Source of the DNA: an uncultured Lachnospiraceae bacterium
GTDB taxonomy: Bacteria; Bacillota_A; Clostridia; Lachnospirales; Lachnospiraceae
Length of the DNA stretch: 29,088 bases
Reading direction: 5' to 3'
NCBI GenBank assembly: GCA_910585855.1
Contig: CAJUGZ010000017.1
Span: 1 to 29,088, forward strand
This document shows, piece by piece, positions 15,874 to 24,761 of this stretch; position 1 is the stretch's first letter, and each line of letters opens with the position of its first letter. The notes under the pieces were generated by a model. That model did not search any database. It was not told the DNA's origin and saw only the letters and a program-made list of their open reading frames with translations. The translations under genes and the position numbers were made by a program.

Positions 15874-17424
15874 TTAACGTTTCAGATTAATCAGTTCTTC
15901 TAACATGGTATCAGATGTTGTGATGATTCTTGAGTTTGCTTGAAAACCTCTTTGCGTGGTAATCATTTCTGTAAATTCATATGCTAAATCTACATTTGAC
16001 ATTTCCAATACACCTGTAGTCATGCTGTCACCGTTAGCGGTGATATCTTTGCCAATGCCGTCAAAGGAACCGGAGTTCATCGTTGCACCGAATAAGTTGT
16101 TTCCTAATTTTTCCAGACCTGCTGGGTTGGCAAATGAGGTTACTGCAATTTGTCCTAATGTTATAATGTCACCATTGGTATAGTTTCCTACTACTTTTCC
16201 ATCATCACTGATTGCAAGGGAAGATAACGTTCCTGCTGCTTTTCCTGCACCAAGTCCGTTTGAATCACCACGTTTGCTTTCAATCGTAGACGTTGTAGCC
16301 TGTGTACCATAATTGGTTAATTGTGCAAAATCTATCGTAATTTTTTGTGACTTTAATGCTAGTGGCAATGTTGCTGGATCAACTTCAGTTTTATCTTTAT
16401 TCCAGCCTCCCTCCATACATTTAGATATATCTGGGATCTCAATTTCAAAATTACCTGTATATGTCCCATTAACAGCCTCTGGAGCTTCTGGTGTTAATCC
16501 TTGAGTAGTAATATCTCCTTTAAGAGAAAAAATCTGCCCCGGAGCTATTCTAACTGTTGTTTTATCAGAATCTCGTTCTGTTACAATTGTATCAGTTGTA
16601 TTATTAAATCTCATAGTATTAAGTGCTTTATTATCATTAAGATATTGATATACTTTTGTCTTATTAGCATCTTCTACTTCCTGAGCTTGAGAAACAACAT
16701 CACCATTTTGATCAGTTATAGAGTATAAGAATGTCGCATAATAATCTCCATTTGTTCCATCTTGTAGCTTCTTTATATGAAATGTTGCATTATACAAATA
16801 TCCTTGAGAGTCATAAAATTCTGCTGTAAATGGAACATAACAATCTTTTGGATTGGAAAGTCCAAATTGATCATCTTTTTGATTCAAATTTCCAAAAATA
16901 TTGGAATTTGTTGTTTTGGCTGGAGAAGCGGAGGATTTATCTCCACCCATTACTTTTAAAGCAGTCACTCGGCTTTTTACGATTTCTCCAGCATCATTGA
17001 CCTGCCAGCCCATTACGGTCATACCTGAGCCGTTTACTAAGTTTCCGGCTTCGTCTACATTAAAGTTTCCGGCTTTTGTAAAATAGTTGCTTTGACCGTC
17101 GCTTACGATAAAGAACTCATCACCGTTTATCATTACGTCGAATGGGTTGTCGGTTGCCTGCATACCGCCTTGTTTACTTACGTTGGTGGCGATTGTGCCT
17201 AGGGTTGAACCAATACCGATCTGTTTTGCGTTTGTACCGCCTTTTCCGGTTTCTGCGTTTGGTCCACTGGCTGCCTGAACGGTTTGATAGAATACATCTG
17301 TGAATGTTACGTTTTGGGTTTTATAGCCTACTGTGTTGACATTGGCAATATTGTTGCCGATTACGTCCATTTTACTCTGGTGGGTTCTTAAGCCTGCTAC
17401 ACCAGAAAACATTGATCTCATCAT
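15874..17424 (-). CDS. flgE: FlgE, flagellar hook protein
   Basis: FlgE polymerises into the hook. The N-terminus has the rod/hook signature (SGVAGLRTHQSKMDVIGNNIANVNTVGYK) and the C-terminus the matching helix (ITTQRGFQANSRIITTSDTMLEELINLKR). The middle domain is a long variable surface region. The ATG at 17424 is preceded by GGAGG at 9 nt and gives 516 residues; the frame is open to 17481 but the extra 19 residues (MFRNDRRNKTDSK...) are unlike the family. The C-terminal TTQRG and FQANS motifs are those used for hook assembly. Confidence 0.96.
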   Translation of the reverse strand: MMRSMFSGVAGLRTHQSKMDVIGNNIANVNTVGYKTQNVTFTDVFYQTVQAASGPNAETGKGGTNAKQIGIGSTLGTIATNVSKQGGMQATDNPFDVMINGDEFFIVSDGQSNYFTKAGNFNVDEAGNLVNGSGMTVMGWQVNDAGEIVKSRVTALKVMGGDKSSASPAKTTNSNIFGNLNQKDDQFGLSNPKDCYVPFTAEFYDSQGYLYNATFHIKKLQDGTNGDYYATFLYSITDQNGDVVSQAQEVEDANKTKVYQYLNDNKALNTMRFNNTTDTIVTERDSDKTTVRIAPGQIFSLKGDITTQGLTPEAPEAVNGTYTGNFEIEIPDISKCMEGGWNKDKTEVDPATLPLALKSQKITIDFAQLTNYGTQATTSTIESKRGDSNGLGAGKAAGTLSSLAISDDGKVVGNYTNGDIITLGQIAVTSFANPAGLEKLGNNLFGATMNSGSFDGIGKDITANGDSMTTGVLEMSNVDLAYEFTEMITTQRGFQANSRIITTSDTMLEELINLKR

Positions 17425-17504
17425 AACGATTGACCTCCTTATTTTGCTGTCTGTTTTGTTTCTTCTGTCATTCCGAAACAATCTGCTTCCATTTTAAGGT
17501 CCAG

Positions 17505-17921
17505 CTAGATAATGACAGCACCATCAATATTTGTAATTACTGTATCGCTTTCCTCTCTGTTCATTGCCGTGACTACTATATTATTCTTAATATTTACAAT
17601 AAATGCATAATCATCTACCATTACCAGAGATTCTTTGATTCCTTTTGCCTTCGCCTTCTCCGTTCCGTCGTAAAGACGCTGCATCTGATTTTCCGACAGA
17701 CAAATCTTTCTTTCTGCTAGTCGGTTATCTGCATGTTTCGAAAATTTTAGTTCGCATGTATTTGGCTCTGCGGCTTTTTGCTTGCTTTTTAAAATTTCCT
17801 GAAAGGAAAGATTTCCTTCCCTGTTCTCTTCCTTCTTTGCAGTTTTGGGATTCAGATACTGTTCTGAAAATTGCTGTATGGTAGAGAAGTTTTGCTGTTG
17901 GATTTTCATATTCAAGCTCAT
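17505..17921 (-). CDS. TIGR02530-type flagellar operon protein
   Basis: This 138-residue protein belongs to the small family found between flgD and flgE in Firmicutes flagellar operons (TIGR02530). The conserved core is LKFSKHADNRLAERKI, followed by a segment resembling DYAFIVNIKNNIVVTAMNR. The N-terminal third is Gln/Lys-rich and variable. No membrane segment or signal is present. The molecular role is not established; the location suggests hook assembly. The start is ambiguous. ATG 17921 is almost touching a GGGAGAG, and TTG at codon 3 or ATG at codon 5 have better spacing. Confidence 0.85.
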   Translation of the reverse strand: MSLNMKIQQQNFSTIQQFSEQYLNPKTAKKEENREGNLSFQEILKSKQKAAEPNTCELKFSKHADNRLAERKICLSENQMQRLYDGTEKAKAKGIKESLVMVDDYAFIVNIKNNIVVTAMNREESDTVITNIDGAVII

Positions 17922-17964
17922 CTCTCCCTGTCTATTTTATTGTTTGTATTATTTTATTCAGAAC

Positions 17965-18642
17965 TTAATTGCTGTTTTCTGTGGTTTCTGTTTTATTTGT
18001 TTCTTCTTCTGTGTTTTCTTCTTTATCTGAGGTGGTGTTTTCTTTGATCTGTTTGCAAAGTTCTTTTAATTCTTCCATGGCTGATGCACTGTCTTTGGAT
18101 TTATCCAAAATATTCTGCAATAATTTTACTACGTCATCTGTCGTGGCTTTTCCTCCTGTACCGGATTCTGACAGGGTTTTAATGTAATCATTCGATACTA
18201 CGGAGTCTAACTGATCGTAGGAATACATTTTTTTATCCATACTGATATAGGCTTTTCCGCCTGACAGTGTGATATAGTCTACTACTCCAGCTTTTAATTT
18301 TGGGTTTCCTGAACCTCCTTCTTTTACATCGTTTTCATCTACAATTACGTATTGCCCTACTAATTGAAAAGCCTGTGAGTTTTCCATGGTCTGACCCATA
18401 TTTTGCATTGCCTCTAATGCAGAAAACTGTGCCATCTGTGCAATCCATTCCGTGTCGGAACTTGGATTTAACGGGTCTTGATACTGCATTTGAGTAATTA
18501 ATAGAGTTAAAAATGCATCTTTTCCTAACTCGGTCGTTCCAATTTTCTTTTCGGTGGTATTATCTGCTGTGCTTTTATTGACCCATTTACCATCTGCATC
18601 TAAATCTGCCCATTTAAAATCTTCTACACTTGTACTTGCCAT
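17965..18642 (-). CDS. flgD: FlgD, hook-cap scaffolding protein
   Basis: FlgD caps the growing hook. The N-terminal conserved block GKDAFLTLLITQMQYQDPLNP and the following DTEWIAQMAQFSALEAMQNM are diagnostic. The protein has 225 residues. It ends in a very acidic, Thr/Glu-rich low-complexity tail rather than a recognisable FlgD Ig-like domain. A central region carries a short FlgD tudor-like segment (YVIVDENDVKEG...GVVDYITLSGGKAYIS). AGGAGG lies 7 nt before the ATG. The gene follows fliK by 23 nt. Confidence 0.93.
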   Translation of the reverse strand: MASTSVEDFKWADLDADGKWVNKSTADNTTEKKIGTTELGKDAFLTLLITQMQYQDPLNPSSDTEWIAQMAQFSALEAMQNMGQTMENSQAFQLVGQYVIVDENDVKEGGSGNPKLKAGVVDYITLSGGKAYISMDKKMYSYDQLDSVVSNDYIKTLSESGTGGKATTDDVVKLLQNILDKSKDSASAMEELKELCKQIKENTTSDKEENTEEETNKTETTENSN

Positions 18643-18665
18643 CTTTTTTCCTCCTTCCTATCAGA

Positions 18666-19964
18666 TTATGCACTATAATCAATACGATTTCCGTTTGCCA
18701 TCATAATTTCCCTTGCAATCTGTTCTGCCGAGGTTAATTCTCCCTCTTCTGCATCCATTACATCAAAACGAAATCTTCTTTGATTGTCCTGTTTGGTCTG
18801 CTGATTGTTGTTTTCTGCCTGACCGTCTAAATTTTGATCAAAACTTCTTGCTCCTACGGAAACTTCTACCGCATCTACTTTCACACCCTGATGCTCTAAT
18901 GTTTCTTTTAAGGTAGAAAGCTGTGCTTCTAACATCTCTTTTGCCTCTAAGGTTTCTGTTGCAATCTGGGCTGTAACTACACCATTTTTTGCAGCTACCT
19001 GAAGGTTAATTTTCCCTAAATGTTCCGGGTTTAACTGCATCTCAAAGGATGTATTATCCGCTTTTACAGTCAGCTTAATTTCTTCCACTACCTGACGAAT
19101 CACATCTTTTGCATCAATCTCCGGCATCTTTTCATTTACCACATCCTCTAATTGAGAAAGAATTTGTGCAGAAAAATTCTGCGGCTCTCCACTTAAATTC
19201 TTTTCCTGCTTTCCACTGTTTTTCTCTGTAGATGAAACAGATACGATTTCTTCTTGCTCTGTCTGCACAGTCTGCTGATTCGGATCGATGATAGTTTCTT
19301 TTTCCGCCATTTCCTTCTGTCCATTATTTTCCTGCCCTACCATCACTCCCGTCTGTTCCTGTGCCGCCTTTTCTGTATGCGTGCTGGCTTCCTTCAATAC
19401 CGTAAGCACCTGATTCAAATCCATTCCGGCATTTTCCAAATCCTTTGAAACCTCCGCAAACTTATCCTGTACCGACTTTATCAGATCTGTCACTTCTGGA
19501 TGAAACAACAATTCCGTGCGATCCTCTACTCCTAACAGCTCCGCTGCCAGCTTTGTCAACATCTCTGGATCACTTAAATCCTCCTCCGTCAGTCCCAGTT
19601 TCTCCATTGCAGCCGCAAATTCCTCTTCTGTTACACCAAACACATCCATAAATTGCTGTTTCACCTCTGCCACTACTGTCTGCAAAGTAGCCATTACATC
19701 TTCTGTCGGAGCTGTCATCTCTTCCGATTCCGTTTGCACAGTATCCTTCTTCCCTGAAGAATCCAACCGCTCCAATGCCCCTTTCACTGCCTTCTGCTTC
19801 CCAGTCGGACTTTGCTGTCTAACAGTTTCTGCTTTCGACGTCTGATTCATCGACTTCGTTGCCATCTGCATTGTCGCTCCAAAATCAGCTTTCCCTTTTG
19901 GGGCTCGCTCAAATGTAACGACCGGTCGAAAATTTAACTGACTCGCCAAATTTTCTGTCTTCAT
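18666..19964 (-). CDS. fliK: FliK, hook-length control protein
   Basis: FliK measures hook length and triggers the FlhB switch. The N-terminal two thirds are Gln/Glu/Lys/Thr-rich and variable. The C-terminal Flg_hook domain is clear (LNPEHLGKINLQVAAKNGVVTAQI...LKETLEHQGVKVDAVEVSV), followed by a Gln/Asn-rich tail. ATG 19964 is chosen because AGGAGG lies 7 nt upstream; the frame also opens at 19982, upstream of that site. It is 432 residues. The 311-bp gap before it contains palindromic repeat copy 2. Confidence 0.93.
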   Translation of the reverse strand: MKTENLASQLNFRPVVTFERAPKGKADFGATMQMATKSMNQTSKAETVRQQSPTGKQKAVKGALERLDSSGKKDTVQTESEEMTAPTEDVMATLQTVVAEVKQQFMDVFGVTEEEFAAAMEKLGLTEEDLSDPEMLTKLAAELLGVEDRTELLFHPEVTDLIKSVQDKFAEVSKDLENAGMDLNQVLTVLKEASTHTEKAAQEQTGVMVGQENNGQKEMAEKETIIDPNQQTVQTEQEEIVSVSSTEKNSGKQEKNLSGEPQNFSAQILSQLEDVVNEKMPEIDAKDVIRQVVEEIKLTVKADNTSFEMQLNPEHLGKINLQVAAKNGVVTAQIATETLEAKEMLEAQLSTLKETLEHQGVKVDAVEVSVGARSFDQNLDGQAENNNQQTKQDNQRRFRFDVMDAEEGELTSAEQIAREIMMANGNRIDYSA

Positions 19965-20275
19965 TTCAATTCCTCCTTTCATAAACTCCTGAGAATAAAA
20001 ACCTACCCCTCAACACCACAAACTTCCGACACAACTACCCTTCCGTCTAGAATACACAGCCAGAAACCAAAGGGAGGTCTGCAGAGGGTCATCATTTCCC
20101 GTCGGCACTTAGGTGCTGTACTTTAGCACCTTACGTGTCCGCTACGAGGAAATGCTAAGCGAAAGCGAGCCCGGTGCAGACCTCCCTTTGGCTTCTGGCG
20201 TCCGGCTCGGTTCTCCGCATCTGGTTGATTCGCCATCCGCTTTTTATTCTCAAGCGAAAACATAATTATTATATT
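19965..20275. other. Intergenic region ylxF-fliK, 311 bp, repeat-filled, no gene
   Basis: The region contains the fliK Shine-Dalgarno site (19972-19977) and palindromic repeat copy 2 (20059-20199). It also has a 12-bp perfect inverted repeat, TGAGAATAAAAA at 19990-20001 and its complement at 20241-20252, which brackets copy 2. No coding frame or promoter is supported. Confidence 0.8.
20059..20199 (+). repeat. 140-bp palindromic repeat, copy 2
   Basis: Arms 20059-20083 and 20175-20199 are complementary over 25 bp with one G.U-type position. The core of about 92 nt matches copy 1 (15657-15796) with few substitutions but in the opposite orientation. Both have the conserved GTCCGGC just outside the right arm (20200-20206 here). 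A GAAA in GCGAAAGC corresponds to GAGA in copy 1, so a GNRA-like tetranucleotide is kept. Within the operon transcript this copy is antisense relative to copy 1, so insertion did not depend on orientation. Confidence 0.9.
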
Positions 20276-21046
20276 TTAAGGTGCTAAAAGCTGTGTCAGT
20301 TTTGCAGCAAAAACTGCATCCCTAGTAGCAATCGCACTTAAAATAGCACTTCTAGCGTCTACTTTCAGACTTCTCAATATTTTTACAACAGTATCCACAT
20401 CTCCCGTCATTTCTACCATAATCGCCGCAGCCTCTGCCGCTTCCATCTCTTCAAATGTAGATACATACTCATCATCTAACTTTAACTGCTCAAACCGCTC
20501 CATTACCTGACTATAAATCCGCTCTGCGGTTTCCGAATCCATATTTTCATACCATTGCTGGAAACTTTCCATCATTCCAGCACCATTTCCCAATACCACT
20601 TCCTGATAATATCTATCCTTCTCCTCTTGGAAAGCACGCTGATTTTCTTCAAACACCTGCAGCCGTTCCACAGATGCTCTTAACTCATCAATCTGCGATT
20701 CTTGTTCCACATTTTCTTCCTGATAGCCCTGAATCTGAAGTTCTAACTCTTTTATGTAATCAATTGCCTCCGAAAGATTTTGATATGGAAGATTATCCTC
20801 CTCTACCAATTCCTGATCGGTCGGACCTGGCAAAATCAAATTAATAATCGGAACATCCTTAAAAATCGGACGCATCACCTTGGAACCAAAGCCGTTTACA
20901 TCCAACTTTACCATTACACAGAATATGGTCAGCCATACCAGAATCGTCAGTATTGCGAAAATAATTGTGATTAATTTATTGTCGGATTTTTCTTCCGATT
21001 CCATTACATCTTTCCCTTTTTTTTGGTTCTTTGGTTTTTTCGGCAT
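20276..21046 (-). CDS. ylxF: YlxF-like MgtE-N-domain flagellar operon protein
   Basis: This 256-residue protein sits between fliJ and fliK, the place of B. subtilis ylxF. A basic N-terminus precedes one membrane helix (about 25-47). A coiled coil follows (about 90-145). The C-terminal MgtE-N-like alpha-helical domain has the segment EEMEAAEAAAIMVEMTGDVDTVVKILRSLKVDARSAILSAI. It carries no transporter domain, so magnesium transport is not implied. The role is unknown; the MgtE-N fold also occurs in FliG-like proteins. GGGGAG precedes the ATG. Confidence 0.88.
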   Translation of the reverse strand: MPKKPKNQKKGKDVMESEEKSDNKLITIIFAILTILVWLTIFCVMVKLDVNGFGSKVMRPIFKDVPIINLILPGPTDQELVEEDNLPYQNLSEAIDYIKELELQIQGYQEENVEQESQIDELRASVERLQVFEENQRAFQEEKDRYYQEVVLGNGAGMMESFQQWYENMDSETAERIYSQVMERFEQLKLDDEYVSTFEEMEAAEAAAIMVEMTGDVDTVVKILRSLKVDARSAILSAIATRDAVFAAKLTQLLAP

Positions 21047-21093
21047 TGCTTCTCCCCTTCTCTATATCTATAAAATTTATTTCATAAAATCTA

Positions 21094-21534
21094 TTACTGA
21101 TGATTAAAACGGAAACTTACAAGCTCATCAATCTCTTTCATCTCTTCCGCTGACAATTCCTTTTTATAGCGATCAAATGCATGATCCCGTAACTTTTCCT
21201 GTGTTTTTCTCTCTATCATAAGTCCTGACAGCTTTTCTCTTGCCGCCTCTACCTCATGCTCTGCCATTGCAACCACTCGCTTCTGTCTTCGAATCTGGTC
21301 TTCCATAAAACGGATTCCTGCTTTGGTAATGGCGATTTCTCTAAAGTCCAGCTTGTCAAGCATCCTATCTTTCAATTCCTGCTCATATGCCGCCTTTTGC
21401 AGCTTCATCTGCTCTTCTCTCTCGACTTCTTCCTGATGCTTTGCTACAGCAAGAGCAAATTCACTCTTTGCCTGATCCTCCAAACGGTATTTTACATTTA
21501 GAATACTCTGCATACTATATCGAAATTTTTTCAT
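21094..21534 (-). CDS. fliJ: FliJ, export ATPase stalk protein
   Basis: This 146-residue, highly charged protein is predicted to be one long antiparallel coiled coil with no hydrophobic segment. That is the fold of FliJ, which sits in the FliI hexamer and links it to FlhA. The N-terminal FRYSMQSILNVKYRLEDQAK is typical. It starts 9 nt after the fliI stop. The order fliI-fliJ-ylxF-fliK supports the call. Confidence 0.92.
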   Translation of the reverse strand: MKKFRYSMQSILNVKYRLEDQAKSEFALAVAKHQEEVEREEQMKLQKAAYEQELKDRMLDKLDFREIAITKAGIRFMEDQIRRQKRVVAMAEHEVEAAREKLSGLMIERKTQEKLRDHAFDRYKKELSAEEMKEIDELVSFRFNHQ

Positions 21535-21543
21535 TTTTTTAGA

Positions 21544-22875
21544 TTACTCCTCAAAAATTGCTTTTAGCTGTACCAGCACTTCCTCAAACGTATATTTTTC
21601 ATTTACATCCTGCATTAAAAATTCATTTACTGCATCAATTTTTTCTATCGCATAATCAATATTTTTATTTGAACCAGACTTATATGCTCCAATATTAATC
21701 AAATCTTCTGCATCGCTGTAAGTTGCCATTACATTTTTCAATTTTCCGGCAAGTTTTTTATGATCCGAGCCAGCTACTTGACTCATTACTCTAGAGATAC
21801 TCTGCATTACATCAATCGCCGGATAATGATTTTTATGGGCAAGTCCTCTTGACAACATAATATGCCCATCTAAAATGCTTCGTGCCGTATCAGTAATCGG
21901 TTCATTAAAATCATCTCCATCTACCAATACCGTATATAGACCTGTAATCGATCCAGTAGATGAATTTCCAGCACGCTCTAATAATTTTGGCATTTCACTA
22001 TAAACACTTGGCGGATATCCACGGGAAACCGGCGGTTCTCCAGAAGCAAGCCCAATCTCTCTTTGTGCCATTGAAAAACGAGTAAGCGAATCCATCATAA
22101 GAAGTACGTCTTTTCCCTGATCTCGAAAATACTCTGCCATCGCCGTAGCTGTCTTGGCTGCTTTTTTACGAATCAGTGCCGGTTTATCGGATGTTGCCAC
22201 AATCACAATACTGCGTTTCATACCCTCTTCGCCCAAATCCCGCTCAATAAACTCCCGCACCTCACGTCCTCGTTCTCCAATCAGAGCAATAATATTGATA
22301 TCTGCCTTTGTATTTCGTGCAAACATCCCAAGAAGTGTACTTTTTCCTACTCCGCTTCCTGCAAAGATACCAATACGCTGCCCCTTTCCAACCGTAACCA
22401 GTCCATCTACCGCTTTTACACCAAGCGGAAGTACCTCGGAAATAATCTCTCTTGCCATTGGATCGGGCGGATCTGCCTCTACCGAATAATACTCAGAAGT
22501 TGAAATCACCTCTCCGTCCAATTTATTTCCCAATCCATCCAGAACCTGCCCTAACATCTGTTCTCCAACCGGAACTCGCAAAGGCTCTCCGGTATTCTCT
22601 ACAATCGCCCCCGGACCGATTCCTTCCACATTTCCATACGGCATCAACAGCACTTTTCTGTCCTGAAATCCAACCACTTCTGCATATACCTGCTGATTTG
22701 GATTGTCATGAGAAGTAATGACACACAGATCATTTAAACTGGCATCAGGACCTAAAGATTCAATCGTAAGTCCAACTAATTTTACCACTCTTCCCAATTT
22801 TTTGATATAGCTTTTTTCTCCCAGTTTTCTATACTTTTCCAAATCTATACTCAGACTGCCAACCACTGTTCTCAC
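21544..22875 (-). CDS. fliI: FliI, flagellar export ATPase
   Basis: This F1-beta-like ATPase powers substrate unfolding for export. The P-loop is GSGVGKST at 173-180, Walker B MMDSLTRF has Asp262, and GERGREVREFIERDLG and GEPPVSRGYPPSVYSEMPKLLERAG are family signatures. Length 443 is normal. The first possible start is GTG 22875, with only AAGG 2 nt upstream. A GTG three codons later (22866), with GGCGGTGAG in front, looks better placed. Its partners fliH and fliJ flank it. Confidence 0.96.
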   Translation of the reverse strand: MRTVVGSLSIDLEKYRKLGEKSYIKKLGRVVKLVGLTIESLGPDASLNDLCVITSHDNPNQQVYAEVVGFQDRKVLLMPYGNVEGIGPGAIVENTGEPLRVPVGEQMLGQVLDGLGNKLDGEVISTSEYYSVEADPPDPMAREIISEVLPLGVKAVDGLVTVGKGQRIGIFAGSGVGKSTLLGMFARNTKADINIIALIGERGREVREFIERDLGEEGMKRSIVIVATSDKPALIRKKAAKTATAMAEYFRDQGKDVLLMMDSLTRFSMAQREIGLASGEPPVSRGYPPSVYSEMPKLLERAGNSSTGSITGLYTVLVDGDDFNEPITDTARSILDGHIMLSRGLAHKNHYPAIDVMQSISRVMSQVAGSDHKKLAGKLKNVMATYSDAEDLINIGAYKSGSNKNIDYAIEKIDAVNEFLMQDVNEKYTFEEVLVQLKAIFEE

Positions 22876-22920
22876 CGCCTTGTGTTATCTTTGTGTTATT
22901 TTTCCTTTAAAACAGTCCCG

Positions 22921-23724
22921 TTAAGAGGATAAAATCCGAATATCCCGAATTAAATTTTCCAGTTGTACATCCAAACTGCAGTCAAATACACCACCGTCTG
23001 TTTCAATCAAACACTGATTACGTACCAGTGCAGCATCTTTTACTATATCTATTTCACTGCTCGACGGTACTCTTTCTAACAGCATCTCTTTATGTTCTGC
23101 CACAAAAGGATAATCTTCTTTGGATACTCGAACCAAAAACTGCCGGCTGCTCTCAATCCGCATAAAAGCATGATCCACCAGATGGAGCATCATCTCCCGT
23201 TTATCCTCTGCAAGTACATATGTCACCTTTTGAAATACTTCTAAAATTGTATCCACCAATTTTGGTTCTAACTGTTTTAGCCTCTGTTCATAATCCTGTT
23301 CTAATTCCATCTGTTCCTGCATCAAAGATGCTTTGATTCCGTCTATTTCCTGCTGTGCCTGTGCGATTCCATCCTGATAACCCTCTGCCTTGCCCTGTTC
23401 ATAAGCCTGCTGTTTTAGCTGCTCACCTTCTACTCTTGCCTGTTTTAAAAGCCGATCCGTTTCCTGCCTTGCTGATTCTGCCTGTTCTCTGGCATACTGA
23501 AGAAGCTGTGACGACTCCTCTCTTGCCTTTTCTAATTCTTCTTCAGGAGTAACCAGTTCTTCTACTACTTCTGCATTTAATCCGGCAATAAACTCTCCGT
23601 TTCCGCCTCCATTTTGCAGGGAAATCCTTATTGCTTTTAATTTTTCCTGTATCAATTCATTATAATCAATAACCCTTTTCTCTTCGTTGCCTTTTACAAA
23701 ATTGGCTTTTAATAAATTAGACAA
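22921..23724 (-). CDS. fliH: FliH, export ATPase regulator
   Basis: FliH binds and restrains FliI and tethers it to the C-ring. The 267-residue protein has a long coiled-coil centre (about 55-155) with the Gly-spaced ...EQGKAEGYQDGIAQAQ... pattern, and a C-terminal domain ending ETDGGVFDCSLDVQLENLI, the FliH/V-ATPase E signature. It starts with TTG. The start is supported by a near-perfect GGAGGTGA about 8 nt upstream, inside the end of fliG, which it overlaps by 8 nt. Confidence 0.94.
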   Translation of the reverse strand: MSNLLKANFVKGNEEKRVIDYNELIQEKLKAIRISLQNGGGNGEFIAGLNAEVVEELVTPEEELEKAREESSQLLQYAREQAESARQETDRLLKQARVEGEQLKQQAYEQGKAEGYQDGIAQAQQEIDGIKASLMQEQMELEQDYEQRLKQLEPKLVDTILEVFQKVTYVLAEDKREMMLHLVDHAFMRIESSRQFLVRVSKEDYPFVAEHKEMLLERVPSSSEIDIVKDAALVRNQCLIETDGGVFDCSLDVQLENLIRDIRILSS

Positions 23725-24736
23725 TCAGTTCGTCACCTCCGTCACCACGGGCGATTACAATTTCTCCTGCATCCTCTAACTTACGAATCACATTTACAAT
23801 CTTCTGCTGTGCTTCTTCTACATCTTTCATACGGACAGGACCCATAAATTCCATATCTTCCTGAATCATCGTAGCCAGACGCTTTGATAAGTTATTAAAA
23901 ATTACATTTCTTACTTCTTCATTTGCACTCTTTAAAGCAATTCCTAAATCAGCATTATCCACATCACGCAGCACACGCTGAATCGTTCTGTCGTCCAAAG
24001 AAAGGATATCTTCGAATACGAACATCTTTCTGCGGATCTCGTCTGCCAATTCTGGTTCTTCTAGTTCCAGACTTTCCATAATATGCTTTTCTGTGCCTCG
24101 ATCTACTGTATTTAAAATATCTACAATGGCATTGACACCGCCGACCACCGTGTAATCCTGATTGACCAAAGATGCTAACTTTCTCTCCAACACACGTTCT
24201 ACCTCCTTGATAACATCTGGTGAAGTTCGATCCATTGTTGCAATACGCTTTGCTACATCTGCCTGCTTCTCAAGCGGAAGAGCTGCTACAATCTGCGCTG
24301 CCTGCCCTGCCGGCAGATATGATAAAATCAAAGCAATCGTCTGCGGATGCTCATCCTGAATAAAGTTCAAAAGCTGGCTTGCTTCCGTCTTACGGATAAA
24401 TTCAAATGGGCGCACCTGCAAAGAAGAAGTCAGTTTACTAATTACCATCATTGCCTTTTCAGAACCAAGTGCCTTTTCCAACAGATCCTTTGCATAGTTA
24501 ATACCACCCTCTGCAATATACTGCTGAGCCAAACAGACTTCATAAAACTCATTGATTACATCTTCCTTTATCTTTGGTGATACGCTTCTGGTATTTGCAA
24601 TTTCCAGTGTAAGCTGTTCAATTTCATCTTCTTTTAAATGCTTAAATATCGTAGCCGATTTTTCCGGTCCTAAAGAAATCAGCAAAATCGCCGCTTTCTG
24701 TACGCCGCTTAAACTCTCATTATCTTTATCTGCCAT
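23717..24736 (-). CDS. fliG: FliG, motor switch protein
   Basis: FliG transmits torque from MotA and sets rotation direction. The 339-residue protein shows the EHPQ motif at 129-132 (DEHPQTIALILSYLP) and a middle ARM domain. The C-terminal torque helix has the expected charged residues (DDRTIQRVLRDVDNADLGIALK). GGGAG precedes the ATG by 6 nt. Its C-terminus overlaps fliH by 8 nt. The preceding gene fliF encodes its MS-ring anchor. Confidence 0.97.
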   Translation of the reverse strand: MADKDNESLSGVQKAAILLISLGPEKSATIFKHLKEDEIEQLTLEIANTRSVSPKIKEDVINEFYEVCLAQQYIAEGGINYAKDLLEKALGSEKAMMVISKLTSSLQVRPFEFIRKTEASQLLNFIQDEHPQTIALILSYLPAGQAAQIVAALPLEKQADVAKRIATMDRTSPDVIKEVERVLERKLASLVNQDYTVVGGVNAIVDILNTVDRGTEKHIMESLELEEPELADEIRRKMFVFEDILSLDDRTIQRVLRDVDNADLGIALKSANEEVRNVIFNNLSKRLATMIQEDMEFMGPVRMKDVEEAQQKIVNVIRKLEDAGEIVIARGDGGDELIV

Positions 24737-24761
24737 AATTTACTCCCTCGATTTCTGTTCC

